A stretch of DNA of 64,000 nt from Lachnoclostridium sp. (GCA_023664665.1 JAMPEY010000003.1:95246-159245); one strand, 5' to 3'. Positions 7,740 through 16,633 are shown, counted from the first letter of the stretch. Numbers and translations: made by a program. The notes: generated by a model from the sequence alone, not told the origin.

Positions 7740-8341
7740 TCCGCCCCTCTTTCCCTTCCGTATCCGTTAGGATGCGGTTCATATCCGTTAGGATGCGGTT
7801 TGCATCCTCCCATCCACAGCGGAATCCCCACAACAACCTCTATCACCCGGTCCGCCATGACCGCCAGCTTTTCATTGATACAGCCCATAGCCCTGATGTA
7901 TTCCATGGTATATTCATCATAGATAATTCCGTCTTCAAACACATTGTTACTCACAATCACAAGATGCTTTAACCCCTTGTTTAACCGTTCCACTCCCCCT
8001 ATGATTTTTTCCGTTATGATACTGCCGTCCGCCGCCATTTCTTCCGAAAACATTTCATTTGCAGCCAGATTGGACATGCATTCCAATAAAGCCGTTTTCG
8101 GAGTCTTTCCCAAACTCATTTTTTCCAATGCCTTTTCTATCCCTAAAGGCTGCTCTATGGTAGAAAACCCCTTACCGCTTCTCATCCCGCGATGCCTCTT
8201 TACTTTTTCCCGTCCTTCCCTGTCAGATGCCTGCATCGTTGCAATATAATATTTTTCGCATCCTTCGGAAATTTCGGTAATGTATTCTTCCGCATAAGCG
8301 GATTTTCCGCTTCCGCTGCCCCCGATAATCAGTGTCATCAT
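7727..8341 (-). CDS. cobU: bifunctional adenosylcobinamide kinase / guanylyltransferase CobU
   Basis: CobU phosphorylates adenosylcobinamide and then adds GMP. The 204-residue product has a clear P-loop, LIIGGSGSGKSAYAEEY, at residues 4-20, KVKRHRGMRSGKGFSTIE with the kinase histidine region near 47-64, LLECMSNLAANEM near 85, and IVSNNVFEDGI. The final ~22 residues are unusual: after the typical ending VVGIPLWMGG comes a tail with the tandem sequence PHPNGYEPHPNGY, encoded by a 21-bp repeat (7761-7802). This tail is absent from the usual family ending and was probably added by repeat expansion. It overlaps cobS by 13 bp. Confidence 0.93.
   Translation of the reverse strand: MMTLIIGGSGSGKSAYAEEYITEISEGCEKYYIATMQASDREGREKVKRHRGMRSGKGFSTIEQPLGIEKALEKMSLGKTPKTALLECMSNLAANEMFSEEMAADGSIITEKIIGGVERLNKGLKHLVIVSNNVFEDGIIYDEYTMEYIRAMGCINEKLAVMADRVIEVVVGIPLWMGGCKPHPNGYEPHPNGYGRERGAEWES
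7761..7802. repeat. 21-bp tandem duplication in the 3' end of cobU
   Basis: Two copies of TATCCGTTAGGATGCGGTT (7761-7779 and 7782-7800) lie in tandem with a 21-bp period, identical over 19 bases. Each unit holds a small internal palindrome (ATCC/GGAT). The period is a multiple of three, so the frame is kept and the unit encodes PHPNGYE twice at the C-terminus of CobU. Confidence 0.9.
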
Positions 8342-8345
8342 CTCT

Positions 8346-9437
8346 TTAAAACCTCGTATACCCTTCTATCCCTATATCCGAAAAAGTTCTTCCGGCATCA
8401 TAAATGCATAGAGCCATATCCAGCAGGGGAAACATCATTACGGCGCCGGTTCCTTCCCCCAACGCCAGACCGCCGTCAATCACGGGCTCCATATCCAGCT
8501 CTTGTATCAGCGCTGCCACTGCGGGCTCTTTCCCCTTATGGGACGGAAGTAAACAGGATTTTGTACCCGGAAGGATTCTCTCCGCCAAAAGCGCCGCAGT
8601 CATACTGATAACGCCGTCCAGCACAATGGGCATGCGGTAAAGGGCACCTCCCATGCAGACACCCGCCAACCCGGCAATATCAAGTCCTCCCACCGTCTTC
8701 AGAACAGTCAGGGCGTCTGCGTGATACAAATCATATTTCTCTATGGCGTCCGCAATCACTTGCTTTTTCCGTGACAATCCCTCATCGTCTAATCCGGCTC
8801 CCCTGCCTGTCACTTTATCCGCTCCACATTTTAACAGAGAAGCGGCAACAGCGCTGCTGGTGGTGGTATTTCCAATCCCCATCTCCCCTGTTGCAATCAG
8901 ATTGATGCCGGACTGTTTTAAGGAGCAAACCAAGTCCATGCCGGCTGCAATCGCCTGAATTGCTTCCTCTTCGGTCATAGCCGGTTCCCTCTTGAAATTG
9001 CGGGTCCCGCATCTTACTTTACAATCAATAACACCTGTTATTTCTTCTCTGTGGTTAATGCCGATATCCACGGGAATAGTATACGCTCCCGCTATCTGCG
9101 CCATTTGGCCCACGGAAGACTGCTTTTGCCCCATACTCCGCGCAACGCTTAAAGTAACCTCCTGACCGGACTGGCTCACTCCCTCCTCCACAATACCGTT
9201 ATCCGCGCACATGATAACAACCGCTTTCTTGGAGATATCTATTTTTTCCGTACCGATGACAGCTCCTATCTGTGCGATAAGGGTTTCAAATTTCCCCATT
9301 CCGTCAAGGGGTTTTGCCACTAAGTCCCAGCGCTTCTGCACTCTCTTTCTTATTTCCTCATCCGGCGCCCTGACGGAAAGTCCGGCTAATTCTTCCCGTG
9401 TATAGTTATTCCAAACGAGCTTCTCTAAGCATTCCAT
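8346..9437 (-). CDS. cobT: nicotinate-nucleotide--dimethylbenzimidazole phosphoribosyltransferase CobT
   Basis: CobT makes alpha-ribazole phosphate from nicotinate mononucleotide and a lower-ligand base. The 363-residue product has the N-terminal [41 protein letters not shown] near residue 75, a nucleotide-binding [18 protein letters not shown] near 165, and the catalytic C-terminal glutamate region [20 protein letters not shown] near 325. All are family signatures. The start ATG overlaps the end of cobQ by 32 bp. Which base it activates cannot be told from the sequence; no dimethylbenzimidazole synthesis gene is visible in the window. Confidence 0.96.
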   Translation of the reverse strand: MECLEKLVWNNYTREELAGLSVRAPDEEIRKRVQKRWDLVAKPLDGMGKFETLIAQIGAVIGTEKIDISKKAVVIMCADNGIVEEGVSQSGQEVTLSVARSMGQKQSSVGQMAQIAGAYTIPVDIGINHREEITGVIDCKVRCGTRNFKREPAMTEEEAIQAIAAGMDLVCSLKQSGINLIATGEMGIGNTTTSSAVAASLLKCGADKVTGRGAGLDDEGLSRKKQVIADAIEKYDLYHADALTVLKTVGGLDIAGLAGVCMGGALYRMPIVLDGVISMTAALLAERILPGTKSCLLPSHKGKEPAVAALIQELDMEPVIDGGLALGEGTGAVMMFPLLDMALCIYDAGRTFSDIGIEGYTRF

Positions 9438-10890
9438 AGATTTCCTCCATGTTCAGATACTTTCTTAAGGTATCGGCAAGCTTATCATACTGCTTTTCCT
9501 TGAAAGCCCGGTAATTTTCAAAGCTTCCGCTTTCTATTGTGATTCCCTTCCCTTCCGCCAATGCCTGTACCACAATGTCCGCGGCGCTCCCCTGATCAAA
9601 TAAGCCATGCACATAGGAACCGTACACATTTTTTTCGGCGTCGCATACCACTTTCTTTTTTACTTCTGCCGCCCCTTCCCGCATATCGAAAGTTCGACCC
9701 ATGTGTATTTCATAACCCTTGAAGGGGCATCCTGACAACCCTTTAAAAATTCCTGCAAGCTCTTCTATCTTTCCCGCTGTCTGACAGCGCTTTTTCTCCT
9801 TTTGCAATACGGTCTTAACACCTAACAGCTCCATTCCCCGCAGGCTTCCCCCTTCTTCCACACTGTCGGGATCCGCAATCTCACATCCCAGCATCTGATA
9901 TCCCCCGCAGACGCCAAATATGGGAATCTCCCCCGCCAGCTTCTTTACGGCTGCTTCCAGACCGTTTTGGCGCATCCACCATAAATCCGACATGACATTC
10001 TTGCTTCCGGGCAGGAATATCAAATCCGGGCGCTGCAAGTCATTGACACAGGTCACATAGCGCACCGTCACTTCTTCTATCTGCTCAAAAATATTAAAAT
10101 CCGTAAAATTGGATATCCGCGGATAACGGATAACCGCAATGTCAATGAATCCCTTCCTCTTTTTGTGAAAACGCTCCGTCAGACTGTCTTCGTCTTCCAG
10201 AAACAGCTCCATGTAAGGCACTACTCCCGTTACCGGAACCTTCCCCTTTTCATAAAGCATTTGTATTCCCGGTTCAAGAAGCGCCTTATCCCCTCTGAAT
10301 TTATTGATAATCAGTCCTTTTACCCTGTCTCTTTCGCTGTCCGACAATAACAATAAAGTCCCCAGAAGCTGGGCAAATACGCCTCCCCTGTCAATATCTC
10401 CCACCAGAAGGACGGGAGCATCCACCATCCCTGCAAGCCCCATGTTTACAATATCGTTTTCTTTTAAATTGATTTCCGCAGGGCTGCCGGCTCCCTCGAT
10501 TACGATAATGTCCGCAAATTCCTCCAATTTCCGAAAAGCATTTTTAATATCGGGAATCAGATGCTTCTTATAAGCAAAATAATCTCTTGCGCTCATATTT
10601 CCAAGCACTTCCCCGTTTACAATCACCTGAGAACCTGTATGATTATTGGGTTTTAGGAGAATCGGATTCATACAGACCTTCGGCTCTATCCCTGCCGCTT
10701 CCGCCTGTATGACCTGTGCCCTGCCCATTTCCAGATTTTCCGAAGTAACAAAGGAATTCAGCGCCATGTTCTGCGACTTAAAAGGAGCCGTCCTGAAGCC
10801 ATCCTGCTTAAAGATTCTGCACAACCCTGCTGTTATCAGGCTTTTTCCTGCCCCTGACATGGTTCCCTGTACCATGATTACTTTTGCCAT
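9406..10890 (-). CDS. cobQ: cobyric acid synthase CobQ/CbiP
   Basis: This enzyme uses ATP and glutamine to amidate side chains b, d, e and g of adenosylcobyrinate diamide. The N-terminal synthetase domain has [20 protein letters not shown] (P-loop-like) and [18 protein letters not shown]. The C-terminal class I glutaminase-like domain has the nucleophile elbow [12 protein letters not shown], with Cys near residue 330, and a late [10 protein letters not shown] with the His. The start is placed at the ATG at 10890, where homologues begin [10 protein letters not shown]; an in-frame ATG four codons upstream (10902) overlaps the ATPase gene and is possible. Its 3' end overlaps cobT by 32 bp. Confidence 0.96.
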   Translation of the reverse strand: MAKVIMVQGTMSGAGKSLITAGLCRIFKQDGFRTAPFKSQNMALNSFVTSENLEMGRAQVIQAEAAGIEPKVCMNPILLKPNNHTGSQVIVNGEVLGNMSARDYFAYKKHLIPDIKNAFRKLEEFADIIVIEGAGSPAEINLKENDIVNMGLAGMVDAPVLLVGDIDRGGVFAQLLGTLLLLSDSERDRVKGLIINKFRGDKALLEPGIQMLYEKGKVPVTGVVPYMELFLEDEDSLTERFHKKRKGFIDIAVIRYPRISNFTDFNIFEQIEEVTVRYVTCVNDLQRPDLIFLPGSKNVMSDLWWMRQNGLEAAVKKLAGEIPIFGVCGGYQMLGCEIADPDSVEEGGSLRGMELLGVKTVLQKEKKRCQTAGKIEELAGIFKGLSGCPFKGYEIHMGRTFDMREGAAEVKKKVVCDAEKNVYGSYVHGLFDQGSAADIVVQALAEGKGITIESGSFENYRAFKEKQYDKLADTLRKYLNMEEIYGMLREARLE

Positions 10891-10894
10891 AATT

Positions 10895-12013
10895 TCACCC
10901 ATTGTCTCTGTGTTTCACAATTTCTATCGGTTTTCCGCACTTTCTTGCATACTCCGCAAGCTCCCGGTTCGCACGCTCATAGGTTCCGAAACTTTCCTTG
11001 CAGCAAATGACTTTTTCGCAGGCTTCCAGTTTTTTCCTTGCCATGTTTACCTGTGCCTCCGTAATCGGTTCAAAACTTTCCGCTTCTATAACATCCGCCG
11101 CCAATGCTTTTGCTACGGGATAATCCAAATCATTTCCAAAAAGTATGCCTGTGGCAAAAGGGATTCCCTGTCTCTGTAATCTGTGGTATACACTCCTGCC
11201 GGTCCCTCCTCCCGCTATCACAAAAATTCCGGCTTCCCCCTTAGGAGCGGGAAGTTCCAGATTGCCGTTTTCTTCATCCATGCTGCCCGACGATATATCA
11301 AACATCTTTGATAGGGCTCCCTGCGAAAAAACCTCCTCCGGTGTGCCGAACCGTTCTATATATCTCCCATTGATACAAAGAATTTTATCGGAAATCCTTT
11401 TTGCCAGTTCCAGCTCATGAAGGGACATAATGACCGTCAGCTTCTTTTTTCTTTTCATTTCCTGTAAAACAGACAAAAATTCCAGCTTATGCTTTACATC
11501 CAGATAAGAAGTGGGTTCGTCCAGAATCAGGATTTCCGGTTCCTGACAAAGACATCCGGCAAGCGTTACTCTCTGTTTTTGCCCATCGCTGATCTGCGTA
11601 AAATCTTTATCCTTAATATCCGCCACCCGCACCAGTTCCATGGCCTCCCCGACCCTGCGGCGGTCCGTTTCGGAGAGAATGCCGAACCGTCCTGTATACG
11701 GATACCTTCCGGATTCCACTACATCTTCACAGGTCATCAGCTCCGTGCGGGGCTGCCTTGTCAACATCACTGCCATATTTTGTGAAAGCTCCACCCTCGA
11801 CATCTCTCCCATGTTCTTTTTGTCCAGCCAGAGGGTTCCGCCGACTAAAGCAAGCTGCCTTGCAATACTTTTTAAAACAGTGGACTTCCCCGCGCCGTTC
11901 GGACCGATCAAAGTCAGGATTTCCCCCTTTTCCAAGGCAATTTCCATATTTTCGATCAGGGGATGCCCATGATAACCCACACTCAGCTTCTCCGCTCTGA
12001 AATAATACTGCAT
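10895..12013 (-). CDS. cobalamin/iron-type ABC transporter ATPase with C-terminal extension (BtuD/FepC family)
   Basis: The first ~255 residues are a complete ABC ATPase of the FecE/BtuD family: Walker [18 protein letters not shown], the Q-loop in [10 protein letters not shown], signature [13 protein letters not shown], Walker [17 protein letters not shown] and the switch His in SLHELELA. A ~115-residue extension follows, beginning [20 protein letters not shown] and resembling a Rossmann-like nucleotide-binding unit. I recall similar extensions in some archaeal BtuD proteins. The start is the ATG at 12013 behind GGAGG; an upstream in-frame GTG would run into the palindrome at 12029. It powers the FecCD permease encoded upstream and probably imports corrinoids or a related tetrapyrrole. 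Confidence 0.9.
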   Translation of the reverse strand: MQYYFRAEKLSVGYHGHPLIENMEIALEKGEILTLIGPNGAGKSTVLKSIARQLALVGGTLWLDKKNMGEMSRVELSQNMAVMLTRQPRTELMTCEDVVESGRYPYTGRFGILSETDRRRVGEAMELVRVADIKDKDFTQISDGQKQRVTLAGCLCQEPEILILDEPTSYLDVKHKLEFLSVLQEMKRKKKLTVIMSLHELELAKRISDKILCINGRYIERFGTPEEVFSQGALSKMFDISSGSMDEENGNLELPAPKGEAGIFVIAGGGTGRSVYHRLQRQGIPFATGILFGNDLDYPVAKALAADVIEAESFEPITEAQVNMARKKLEACEKVICCKESFGTYERANRELAEYARKCGKPIEIVKHRDNG

Positions 12014-12028
12014 TATAACCTCCATTCC

Positions 12029-12147
12029 ACTCCGCGGAGTCACAAATTACGATGAAAAACGCCGTGTTTTTGGCGTTTTTCGGCGTGAGATTTAGTACTT
12101 CTTAGCGAAATGCCCACTGGCATGAGCTTTAGAAGTACTTCTCACGC
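12029..12147. repeat. Structured intergenic element B, same architecture as element A
   Basis: The element comprises a perfect 12-bp palindrome ACTCCGCGGAGT (12029-12040), a 10-bp stem GAAAAACGCC/GGCGTTTTTC (12054-12063/12072-12081), and a nested hairpin 12083-12147. That hairpin has outer arm GCGTGAG/CTCACGC, middle arm AGTACTTCT/AGAAGTACT and inner arm TGCC/GGCA. Order, spacing and nesting match element A (hairpin, stem with a T-rich loop, nested three-arm hairpin), but the arm sequences differ and stay paired, which is covariation-like. The last 15 codons of the FecCD permease gene run through the nested hairpin. No strong T-run is present, so it is not a clear terminator. Confidence 0.8.
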
Positions 12148-13150
12148 TGCGCCTTATCATAATCCACAGCACTACCGGAGCGCCGAACACCGCCGTAACC
12201 GTGCTGATACTAAGCTCAGTGGGCGCAAACAATGTTCTTGCCAGCAAGTCACAGAACAGGCAGAATGCGCTTCCTCCCAAAAAGCAGGCAGGTATTATGA
12301 CAATCGGTTTTGCTGTTCCCAAAAGGCTTTTTACCAAATGGGGAACCGCAACTCCCACGAAAGAAATCGGACCCGCAAACGCCACTATACACGCCGACAA
12401 AATACTGGATAAAACTACCAATGCAACGCGGAGCATGGGAATATTCACTCCCAGATTCCTTGCATAGGCTTCCCCCAGCCTGTAAGCGCCCAGAGGCTTT
12501 GACAAAAGCAATACCGCCATAACGGTAATCGCCGTGATTCCCGCCATGACCGCCACATTGTCCCATGTCATGCCGGAAAAACTTCCTCTGGACCAATTAT
12601 GGAGATTGACAATATCCGCATCATTGGCAAAGGTTACCACCAGCTCCGTAACGGCGGAACAAATATAACCTATCATGACTCCGCTGACCACCAGCATGGA
12701 CATATTGTCCACCCTTCGGGACATTAAAAGCACAAAGCCCATGGACAGCATCGCGCCCGAAAAAGCCGCCGCAATCAACATAAAGGAACTGACCCTGACA
12801 GCCCGCCCCATAAGAAATACCATAACCAACGCCACTATCATCTTTGCCCCGGAAGAAATACCCAGCACAAAAGGACCCGCTATGGGATTATGAAAAAAAG
12901 TCTGCAGCAGATACCCCGCCAGAGCCAGAGCTCCTCCCAATATCAAAGCCGCCAGAGTCCTCGGCATTCTGATATCCCATAAAATTCTGGCGTTTTCGAT
13001 TTTTTTCCCCCCCACAGACGCCAAAATATCCGAAACAGAAATTTTCACCGTGCCCACACAGATATTCCACGCCGCAAACAGAAAAACGCCCGCTCCCAGC
13101 AGGAGAAAAGCCGCTATATATCTTATCTTTTTCTTTGCATGAGGTTCCAT
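12092..13150 (-). CDS. FecCD/BtuC-family ABC transporter permease
   Basis: The 352-residue product is a polytopic membrane protein with about ten hydrophobic segments. It carries BtuC/FecCD-type motifs: RMPRTLAALILGGALALAGY near residue 62, GPFVLGISSGAKM, NLHNWSRGSFSGMTWD near 175, and GPISFVGVAVPHLVKSLLG near 255, the coupling-helix region. With the binding protein and ATPase it forms a complete importer for vitamin B12, an iron complex or another tetrapyrrole. Location under the B12 riboswitch favours a corrinoid or precursor. The C-terminal STSKAHASGHFAKKY is encoded inside repeat element B, so the tail was probably altered by the element. Confidence 0.92.
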   Translation of the reverse strand: MEPHAKKKIRYIAAFLLLGAGVFLFAAWNICVGTVKISVSDILASVGGKKIENARILWDIRMPRTLAALILGGALALAGYLLQTFFHNPIAGPFVLGISSGAKMIVALVMVFLMGRAVRVSSFMLIAAAFSGAMLSMGFVLLMSRRVDNMSMLVVSGVMIGYICSAVTELVVTFANDADIVNLHNWSRGSFSGMTWDNVAVMAGITAITVMAVLLLSKPLGAYRLGEAYARNLGVNIPMLRVALVVLSSILSACIVAFAGPISFVGVAVPHLVKSLLGTAKPIVIIPACFLGGSAFCLFCDLLARTLFAPTELSISTVTAVFGAPVVLWIMIRRSVRSTSKAHASGHFAKKY

Positions 13151-13168
13151 TTCCGCGCCGCTCCTTCC

Positions 13169-15046
13169 CTACTTAAGCCGGAACAGATACTTCATTTCCT
13201 CTTCGTTTTCACTCCGGAGCATATCATGCATATCTTCTATCAGATACGCGATTGACAGGGATTGTTGGTACATATCATTGGAAGTACAAAAGACATTGCC
13301 TTCCCGCACCGCCTTAAAATCCTTTAACACGGCGCATTTGTCAAGCAGCTCTTCCACGGATGCCACTCCGCCGTCAATAGAACTGTTATAAATAAGGAAA
13401 TCCGCGTCTTTAGCGCCCTCGTAAAACTCCTCTATCTGTATATTCACGGTAGAACGCCCGGACTCTTCCTCTCCCACATTTTCAAATACATACTTACCGC
13501 CCGCAAGCTCTATCATTTTGGGAATATAATCCGAGCTTTGCCGCACTTGCACTAAATTGTTGGAAGTAATAAAAAAGAAAGCCACGGTCTTATCTGTTTT
13601 TTCATCCGCCGTTACCTCTTCCAGTATGGCGGTCTGTTCCTCAAATATTTTTTGCGCTTCCTCTTCTCTGCCGGTCAAAGCTCCGAAAAACCGAACCCAC
13701 TCCACCCTGCCCAAAGGGTGCGATTCATAGCCGGAATACTCTATCATAACCGGAATCCCGAAATCCTCCAGCATTTCCCTCACCTCGGGAGAGTGTGAAA
13801 TCATTCGGTTTTCAACGGCAAGGGAACAGTTTTCGGAAACAATCAACTCATAATCCGGCTGGTTATATTTTCCCGCATAAAGAATATCTCCCCTTGCCAT
13901 GGCCTCTCTTGCATCCTCGATATACCAATTTTCTTCTTTCTGTCCGGAAAGTCTGACCGTATCAAGGGCATTCAGTCCGGCAAACATGTCCATGACGGAA
14001 GAGGATACCAGATAGATATTTTTTATGGGGCGCTTTAATATAACAGGCGTTTCCCCTAAAGATTCGGGGGCTTCTTTTCCTTCCGGCACAATCCATATTT
14101 TTGTGCCGTCCGTAACTGTCAGCAGCTGATATCCGCCTTCATAATAATCTACGGTAAAGTTCTTGGCATACTGCAGTTCCATGCTGCTTTCATATACAAG
14201 CCCTTCCGGCTTTGCCGTTTCTGCCACGGCTTTCATCGTATCGGAATGAAAAGTAAGGGTATATTCTATTTCATGGGGCTTACTCATAGCCACGGTATCG
14301 CCAATAACATCCATCTGCTCGTCAAAGGCGGAAACAGGAATCTCAAAGACGGAGCCTCCCTCTGTGCTGACGGGCAGATACTTCTCCCCATCTACAATCA
14401 TATAATCATAATTGGGGCTGCTCCACTGCACCGTAGCCGTTACGCTTTTTCCCGCTACGGTAATGACCGCAGGGGATAGAATCTCCGCTTTTTTGCTTCC
14501 GCCTTCAAAGGTCAGTTCAACGGTGTACTTTCCGTCTTTTAGATTTGCAAAGCCTTCTGTCCGGGTTTCTTCCTGCAAAGGCTCCGGATTTGAGACCGTC
14601 ACCTTATGGTCATACCATTTTCCTTTGGTTCCGATGAGGGCAAGGTCAAATTCCTCATCCAGAACCGGCACGGGCACATCAAAGCCGTAAACCTCTTCCG
14701 TCAGGCCGTCGCTGTAAGTAACTTTATCCGTAACCGGCTCCAACAGCACAGCCCCTTCTTTTGCCGCATCCTCCGCCATTCCCGGATACAGATTTACAAT
14801 CTTCTTGGAGCCTAAGGAAATATGGATTGTCATTTCCCCATTTTCCACCGTCAGGGTTCCCTTACCTTCGCAAGCCTCGTTTACCCGAAACATAGAGCTG
14901 TCCGTTTGAAACTCGGCAAGATACACGCCGTCCAAAAGTCCCGCACCGGAAACTTCCCTCTTGTTACTTTGAGCCAAACAGCCGCTCAGTAAAATACACA
15001 GTACAGGCAGCAGGCACACTGCCAAAATCCTTTTTTTCTTCCTCAT
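13169..15046 (-). CDS. lipoprotein substrate-binding protein with NEAT-like N-terminal domains
   Basis: This ~625-residue lipoprotein has the signal peptide MRKKKRILAVCLLPVLCILL followed by the lipobox LSGC (Cys at residue 23). Two beta-rich repeats follow: about residues 37-165 (starting GLLDGVYLAEFQTDSSMF) and 168-270 (starting LKDGKYTVELTFEGGSKKA, with YDYMIVDGEKYLPV and HEIEYTLTFH). Their pattern recalls NEAT heme-binding domains, but that is a weak resemblance. The C-terminal ~330 residues are a BtuF/FepB-type binding protein (for example IPVMIEYSGYESHPLGRVEW). The start ATG at 15046 has GGGAG eight bases upstream; an ATG two codons earlier is too close. The ligand is probably a tetrapyrrole or corrinoid captured at the cell surface for the adjacent FecCD permease. 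Confidence 0.88.
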   Translation of the reverse strand: MRKKKRILAVCLLPVLCILLSGCLAQSNKREVSGAGLLDGVYLAEFQTDSSMFRVNEACEGKGTLTVENGEMTIHISLGSKKIVNLYPGMAEDAAKEGAVLLEPVTDKVTYSDGLTEEVYGFDVPVPVLDEEFDLALIGTKGKWYDHKVTVSNPEPLQEETRTEGFANLKDGKYTVELTFEGGSKKAEILSPAVITVAGKSVTATVQWSSPNYDYMIVDGEKYLPVSTEGGSVFEIPVSAFDEQMDVIGDTVAMSKPHEIEYTLTFHSDTMKAVAETAKPEGLVYESSMELQYAKNFTVDYYEGGYQLLTVTDGTKIWIVPEGKEAPESLGETPVILKRPIKNIYLVSSSVMDMFAGLNALDTVRLSGQKEENWYIEDAREAMARGDILYAGKYNQPDYELIVSENCSLAVENRMISHSPEVREMLEDFGIPVMIEYSGYESHPLGRVEWVRFFGALTGREEEAQKIFEEQTAILEEVTADEKTDKTVAFFFITSNNLVQVRQSSDYIPKMIELAGGKYVFENVGEEESGRSTVNIQIEEFYEGAKDADFLIYNSSIDGGVASVEELLDKCAVLKDFKAVREGNVFCTSNDMYQQSLSIAYLIEDMHDMLRSENEEEMKYLFRLK

Positions 15047-15071
15047 AACCATATCTCCCGCTTTCTATGGA

Positions 15072-16229
15072 TTACTTCATTACCGCCTGAGTATGGTTCA
15101 CATATATCTGTTGAATCTCTTCAATCTGACCGAGACCGTAAATCTGTGTCTCCACGCTGTCAAATTTACCGGACGCCTGAAACATGCTTAACCAGGAATC
15201 TTCCTCCTCTCCTGCCATATCGTTATTCGCATGGTCTCCGGCTACCACCATTAAGGGACGGAGAATCACTTTTTTATAGCCTGCCCCGGAAGCCGCCTCT
15301 ATCACAGCCTCACAGGAAGTCTCTTCCGGCTCGCCCTCCACCGTTCCGATCAGGACATTGTCATATCCCAGCTCCGTCATCTGTGTCTGCATCTGGCTGT
15401 AGGAAACCTTGGCTGCATGAGAGGTGCCGTGTCCCATAAACACAAATACGGCTTTATCTTCTTTTGCCGCCTCCAAACTGTCATAACCGGCAGCTTTCAC
15501 CGCTTCGTTTGTGAGGATTTCGGCAACCGCTTTCTTGTCCTCATTTATTATGGATGCATCTTTTCCGACCTCGCCCAACAGCGGCTCCGCAACCTTTACC
15601 GATTCAAACTTATCTTTATAAGCTTCCACAACCTCCAGCAGCTCGTCATACTCTGCGCCATGCATCAAATGAGTGGGCTGCACTATCAGATTTTTTACTT
15701 TATTGGAGACTGCGCGCTCAAGCGCCTGCTCCACATTATCAATGAACTCGCCGTCACGCGCCTGTATGTGATTGATGATAATCTGCGCCGTAAACGCCCT
15801 TCTGACAGTCCAATCGGGATAAGCTTTCTGTAAGGCGTCCTCAATTCCCTTGATATCCGCAACGCGGCTGTCATTAAAAGAGGTTCCGAAGCTCACCGTC
15901 AGTATCTCATTTTCTCCGATTTCATCCTGATTGCGCGCATCATCCTTGGAAGCGTCCCCGGTATCCCTTCCAAAATAATCCGGGTCTGCATTTTCTCCCT
16001 CTACCAGTTCCTTCTGGGCATCTGTCAAAGCATCCCATGCCGCCTTGGCGTCTGCGCACTGCTTATCGGTCTGCTCCGTTCTTTCCTGTACATAAATGGC
16101 ATCTATCAAAGCCGCCGCTTCATCCGCGGCTTTTTGGTTGACCGCTTCCTGATTTTGTTTGCCGCATCCTGCCATACAAAATACTCCCGCTAAGGATACC
16201 ACTAAAAGCGCTGCCAGTTGTTTTTTCAT
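15072..16229 (-). CDS. cbiK: extracytoplasmic lipoprotein sirohydrochlorin cobaltochelatase, CbiK type
   Basis: CbiK inserts cobalt into sirohydrochlorin, the first committed step of the anaerobic pathway. The 385-residue product has a lipoprotein signal MKKQLAALLVVSLAGVFCMAGC (lipid-bearing Cys at residue 22), so it should sit outside the membrane. A helical linker (about 35-75, with AAWDALTDAQKELVEG) follows. The chelatase domain begins ILTVSFGTSFNDSR and has the metal-binding histidines in THLMHGAEYDE (about residues 187 and 190) and VFMGHGTSHAAK (about 267 and 271). The start is the ATG at 16229 with AGGA upstream; a longer frame to 16328 would pass through the terminator stem. Secreted CbiK enzymes are known in Desulfovibrio, where roles other than B12 synthesis were suggested. 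Confidence 0.92.
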   Translation of the reverse strand: MKKQLAALLVVSLAGVFCMAGCGKQNQEAVNQKAADEAAALIDAIYVQERTEQTDKQCADAKAAWDALTDAQKELVEGENADPDYFGRDTGDASKDDARNQDEIGENEILTVSFGTSFNDSRVADIKGIEDALQKAYPDWTVRRAFTAQIIINHIQARDGEFIDNVEQALERAVSNKVKNLIVQPTHLMHGAEYDELLEVVEAYKDKFESVKVAEPLLGEVGKDASIINEDKKAVAEILTNEAVKAAGYDSLEAAKEDKAVFVFMGHGTSHAAKVSYSQMQTQMTELGYDNVLIGTVEGEPEETSCEAVIEAASGAGYKKVILRPLMVVAGDHANNDMAGEEEDSWLSMFQASGKFDSVETQIYGLGQIEEIQQIYVNHTQAVMK

Positions 16230-16305
16230 ATTTTCCTCGTTTCCGCAGTTTCCTGCTGTTTTATTCATCGAATATGCGCCGCTGCCGAAAACGAAGTTCC
16301 CGCCA

Positions 16306-16345
16306 CAAAAAACAAAACCCTTTTCCAATTACAGGTAAAGGGTTT
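16306..16345 (-). terminator. Intrinsic terminator of the cobalamin riboswitch
   Basis: On the minus strand a 9-bp stem AAACCCTTT/AAAGGGTTT (16337-16345 paired with 16315-16323), with a 13-nt loop, is followed by TGTTTTTTG. It lies between the riboswitch aptamer and the cbiK start. This is the expected place for transcriptional control, with termination when B12 is bound. Confidence 0.8.
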
Positions 16346-16429
16346 GCTCACAGGAAAGAAAATAGGAAAACACAAGGAATCCCTACGCTCTCATATGTAC
16401 AACCAGTTACTCGTGGTCTGAAACAATCG

Positions 16430-16615
16430 TTTCCGTACAGCATTCAGGCAGGTCTCCCGGCTTAAAGATCATCGCATCCGCCATCTTCCCGGTTTCCCAG
16501 TGATATATCGGCCTCTGCTCCCTAATTACGGTGACGAGTTCGTACAGGACTTACACCTGTTTCCCTTTTCATCGAAGCCAGCCTTATGGGAAGGCTGCCC
16601 CGACACCTGACTGCT
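16430..16615 (-). promoter_or_regulatory. Cobalamin (adenosylcobalamin) riboswitch
   Basis: The minus strand carries the conserved cobalamin aptamer core: GGGAAACAGGTGTAAGTCC (around 16545-16566), then GTCACCGTAAT, GGGAAGATGG, and the B12 box AGCCGGGAGACCTGCC at 16447-16462. It is followed by an intrinsic terminator and then by cbiK. It should lower expression of the whole downstream transport and synthesis operon when adenosylcobalamin is plentiful. Exact ends are approximate. Confidence 0.95.
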
Positions 16616-16633
16616 ATCTATTCAATTCGCCTC

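Noticed and set aside
16230-16328. N-terminal extension of the cobaltochelatase gene
   Set aside because: The extension passes through the terminator stem of the riboswitch, and the ATG at 16229 has a proper ribosome-binding site and lipoprotein signal.
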